This document shows, piece after piece, positions 62,465 to 64,000 of a stretch of DNA of 64,000 nt (its first letter is position 1; each line of letters opens with the position of its first letter). Made by a program: the position numbers and the translations under genes. This DNA comes from Utricularia gibba (taxonomy: Eukaryota > Streptophyta > Magnoliopsida > Lamiales > Lentibulariaceae). Location of the stretch: assembly GCA_002189035.1 (NCBI GenBank), contig NEEC01000012.1:186001-250000 (forward strand), read 5' to 3'. The notes under the pieces were generated by a model. The model saw only the letters and a program-made list of their open reading frames with translations, ran no database searches and was not told the origin of the DNA.

Positions 62465-62472
62465 TATAAAAA
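62464..62472 (+). promoter_or_regulatory. TATA box of SLAC1-homologue gene
   Basis: CTATAAAAAGG at 62464-62474, about 65 bp upstream of the ATG at 62533, implies a 5' UTR of roughly 35-40 nt. Confidence 0.65.
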
Positions 62473-62532
62473 GGCGACCCACCTCTCCCCATTTCTTTGA
62501 TTATCCAACTTTACCTTTTCTACTTCTCCGCC

Positions 62533-64000
62533 ATGGAATCCCTGAAGCCGATCCTCGCCGTCGCCGCAGAAAAGCTTGACAAACTCCACGCCGGCTACTT
62601 TCGAATCACTCTCTCCCTCTGCTCCCAAGTTCTCCTGTGGAAGATCCTTCTCCAACCTCATCATGATCGTAGAACCGATATCCGGGTTTCAAGAACCTTC
62701 TACTTCACCTTCCTCGGCATTGCCTGGTCCCTCTCCCTCCTCGTTCTCATCCTCCTCTCCTTGCTCTACTCCCTCAAATGCCTGCTCCGGTTCAAGACCA
62801 TTAAAGCGGAGTTCACACACCACATCGGAGTTAACTATCTTTTCGCGCCGTGGATATCCTGGCTTCTCGTGATCGAAGCGGCGCCGTTTGTCACCCCGAG
62901 GACGGTCACCTTTGTGGCCCTCTGGTGGATCTTCGCCCTGCCGGTGGTTGTTCTCGATGTTAAGATATACGGGGAATGGTTCACCAAGGGGAAGAGGTAA
63001 TCAATCCTTGCCCCTCTTGCTCGCAATATTATTTTATTACCGATATTTATAGATATATTTTCTGAATACAATTTTATCTATAATTTATAAAAAAAAAATC
63101 TTAGGTATCTAACGGCGGTGGCTAATCCGACGAGCCAGTTGACTGTCATTGGGAATCTGATAGGATCACGTGCTGCCGCGAAGATGGGGTGGAAGGAGGT
63201 GTCGGTGCTTCTTTTCTCTCTAGGGATGGCGCATTATTTGGTGCTTTTCGTTACTCTTTACCAGCGGCTCCCTGGCGGCGAGCAGCTTCCGGCGATGCTC
63301 CGGCCGACCTTCTTTCTGTTCTTCGCCGCCCCCAGCGTCGCCAGCCTCGCTTGGTACTCCATTTCCGGAAGCTTCGACACCGTTTCCAAGATGCTGTTTT
63401 TCCTCTCGCTTTTCCTCTTCGCCTCACTGGTGCCCTCCTTTTTCCCATTTATTTTTTTTCAAAGATAATTGATTGCCCACATGCACACTCAGACCTATAA
63501 AGCGTGTCTCCTCACTCTAGTGGTGAGGTTATCGTTTTCAAACACACAGTTAGCTCTGACTTTTATATGAATTAAAATAATGTTGTCTGCTGAATTCCAC
63601 GGCTTTAGCTGCGTTGACATTTTTCTTCTTACATTATTTATTAGAATTCTATACGGTTAGGAAACAGCTTAGGGCTAGGTTGAGTCATGCACAGACAATA
63701 GCCGTCCCACTTCTATTCATATACCCTCTCGAAACCTAGCTTCCAGGTTCATCCTGTGCGTTAATTATTCTATAATATACCTGTGTAGGTGTGCAGGCCA
63801 AAGCTGTTTACGATTGCGATGAAGAGGTTCACCGTGGCGTGGTGGGCATACTCCTTCCCCATCACCATGCTAGCGCTAGCCTCCACGAGGTACGCGGAAG
63901 AGGTGGAGGGAGGGTTCCCTCACGGCGTTCGGATCGCTCTATCTGCACTCTCCGTTTTCGTGCTTCTCAGCCTCCTCTGTGCCTCCATCTTCGATCGCAA
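62533..64000 (+). CDS. SLAH1: SLAC1-homologue S-type anion channel (SLAH1-like), 3' truncated by window
   Basis: Exons 62533-62996 and 63105-63429, then 63789 running past the window edge; phases close, with 333 codons visible. The start is the first ATG after the TATA box (MESLKPILAVAAEKL). The cytosolic N-terminus is very short, as in the SLAH1/SLAH4 branch and unlike SLAC1/SLAH3, whose long N-tails are phosphorylated. Diagnostic text: LHAGYFRITLSLCSQVLLWK, GVNYLFAPWISWLL, DVKIYGEWFTKGKRYL, ANPTSQLTVIGNLIGSRAAA, GWKEVSVLL, ITLYQRLPGG-like FVTLYQRLPGG, LRPTFFLFFAAPSVASLAWY and VAWWAYSFPITMLAL. The protein has about ten transmembrane helices. SLAH1 helps load chloride into root xylem, probably by modifying SLAH3. 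The gene lacks its C-terminal part only because the window ends. Confidence 0.93.

Noticed and set aside
62464-62872. Opposite-strand and alternative frames near the SLAH start
   Set aside because: Overlap the conserved SLAH exon 1, which has full family support.
1-64000. tRNA, rRNA, CRISPR or bacterial-type operon signals
   Set aside because: None seen by eye on either strand; a tRNA scan would be the decisive test.

Overview
The window is nuclear DNA of a flowering plant, most likely a eudicot. Genes have short GT-AG introns, spacers are AT-rich, three plastid proteins are nuclear-encoded with transit peptides (S9, L31, Lhca5), and plant-specific families are present (EUL lectin, CYP86, SHI/SRS, LEA_2, SLAC1-type channel). 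Ty1/copia, Ty3/gypsy and Mutator-like relics fill much of the rest. The genus cannot be fixed by eye. There are no operons, CRISPR arrays or bacterial features. All exon models below were built by hand from splice sites and reading-frame continuity.

Layout. 0.3-1.5 kb (-): EUL/ricin-B-like lectin with a one-base frame break in exon 1. 3.5-8.4 kb: decayed Mutator-like element with a mudrA relic (+) facing a plant-mobile-domain relic (-), preceded by five copies of a palindrome centred on TGA(G/C)TCA. 8.45-9.44 kb: LTR-like repeat A, sitting inside the mobile-domain gene. 10.5-12.2 kb (+): CYP86B1-type fatty-acid hydroxylase. 12.2-14.2 kb: a degenerate tandem triplication ending at the promoter of a small ubiquitin-like gene (14.2-14.5 kb, +). 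15.9-16.9 kb: repeat B, an inverted relative of repeat A. 18.4-19.4 kb (+): plastid ribosomal protein S9. 19.75-22.05 kb (-): leucine-zipper/DUF547 (MIP1-like) protein, ten coding exons. 24.0-24.9 kb: foldback-type element. 25.2-26.4 kb (+): LEA_2 membrane protein. 28.3-29.5 kb (+): Lhca5. 34.0-35.1 kb (+): LCMT-family methyltransferase. 35.4-35.9 kb (+): plastid ribosomal protein L31. 36.45-38.7 kb (-): SEC14-type lipid-transfer protein, nine coding exons. 42.6-53.8 kb: retrotransposon nest. 58.4-59.4 kb (-): SHI/SRS zinc-finger transcription factor. 62.5 kb to the end (+): SLAC1-homologue anion channel, cut by the window edge.

The protein genes look like an ordinary euchromatic neighbourhood without a shared pathway, although three plastid-directed genes (S9, Lhca5, L31) fall within about 18 kb. 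The retrotransposon nest has readable order: a copia element with two ~518-bp LTRs interrupts a Ty3/gypsy gag, and the two gag halves join in frame when the insert is removed, apparently without a target-site duplication. A Tnt1-like gag relic and an opposite-strand copia relic lie to its left.

I found no convincing new molecular system. The least explained structures are the palindromic bZIP-like array (3.5 kb), the promoter-ending triplication (12.2-14.2 kb), the foldback element between a G-box and the LEA_2 gene, the ~50-bp minisatellite upstream of the SHI/SRS gene, and an unassigned exon-like stretch at 19.6 kb.
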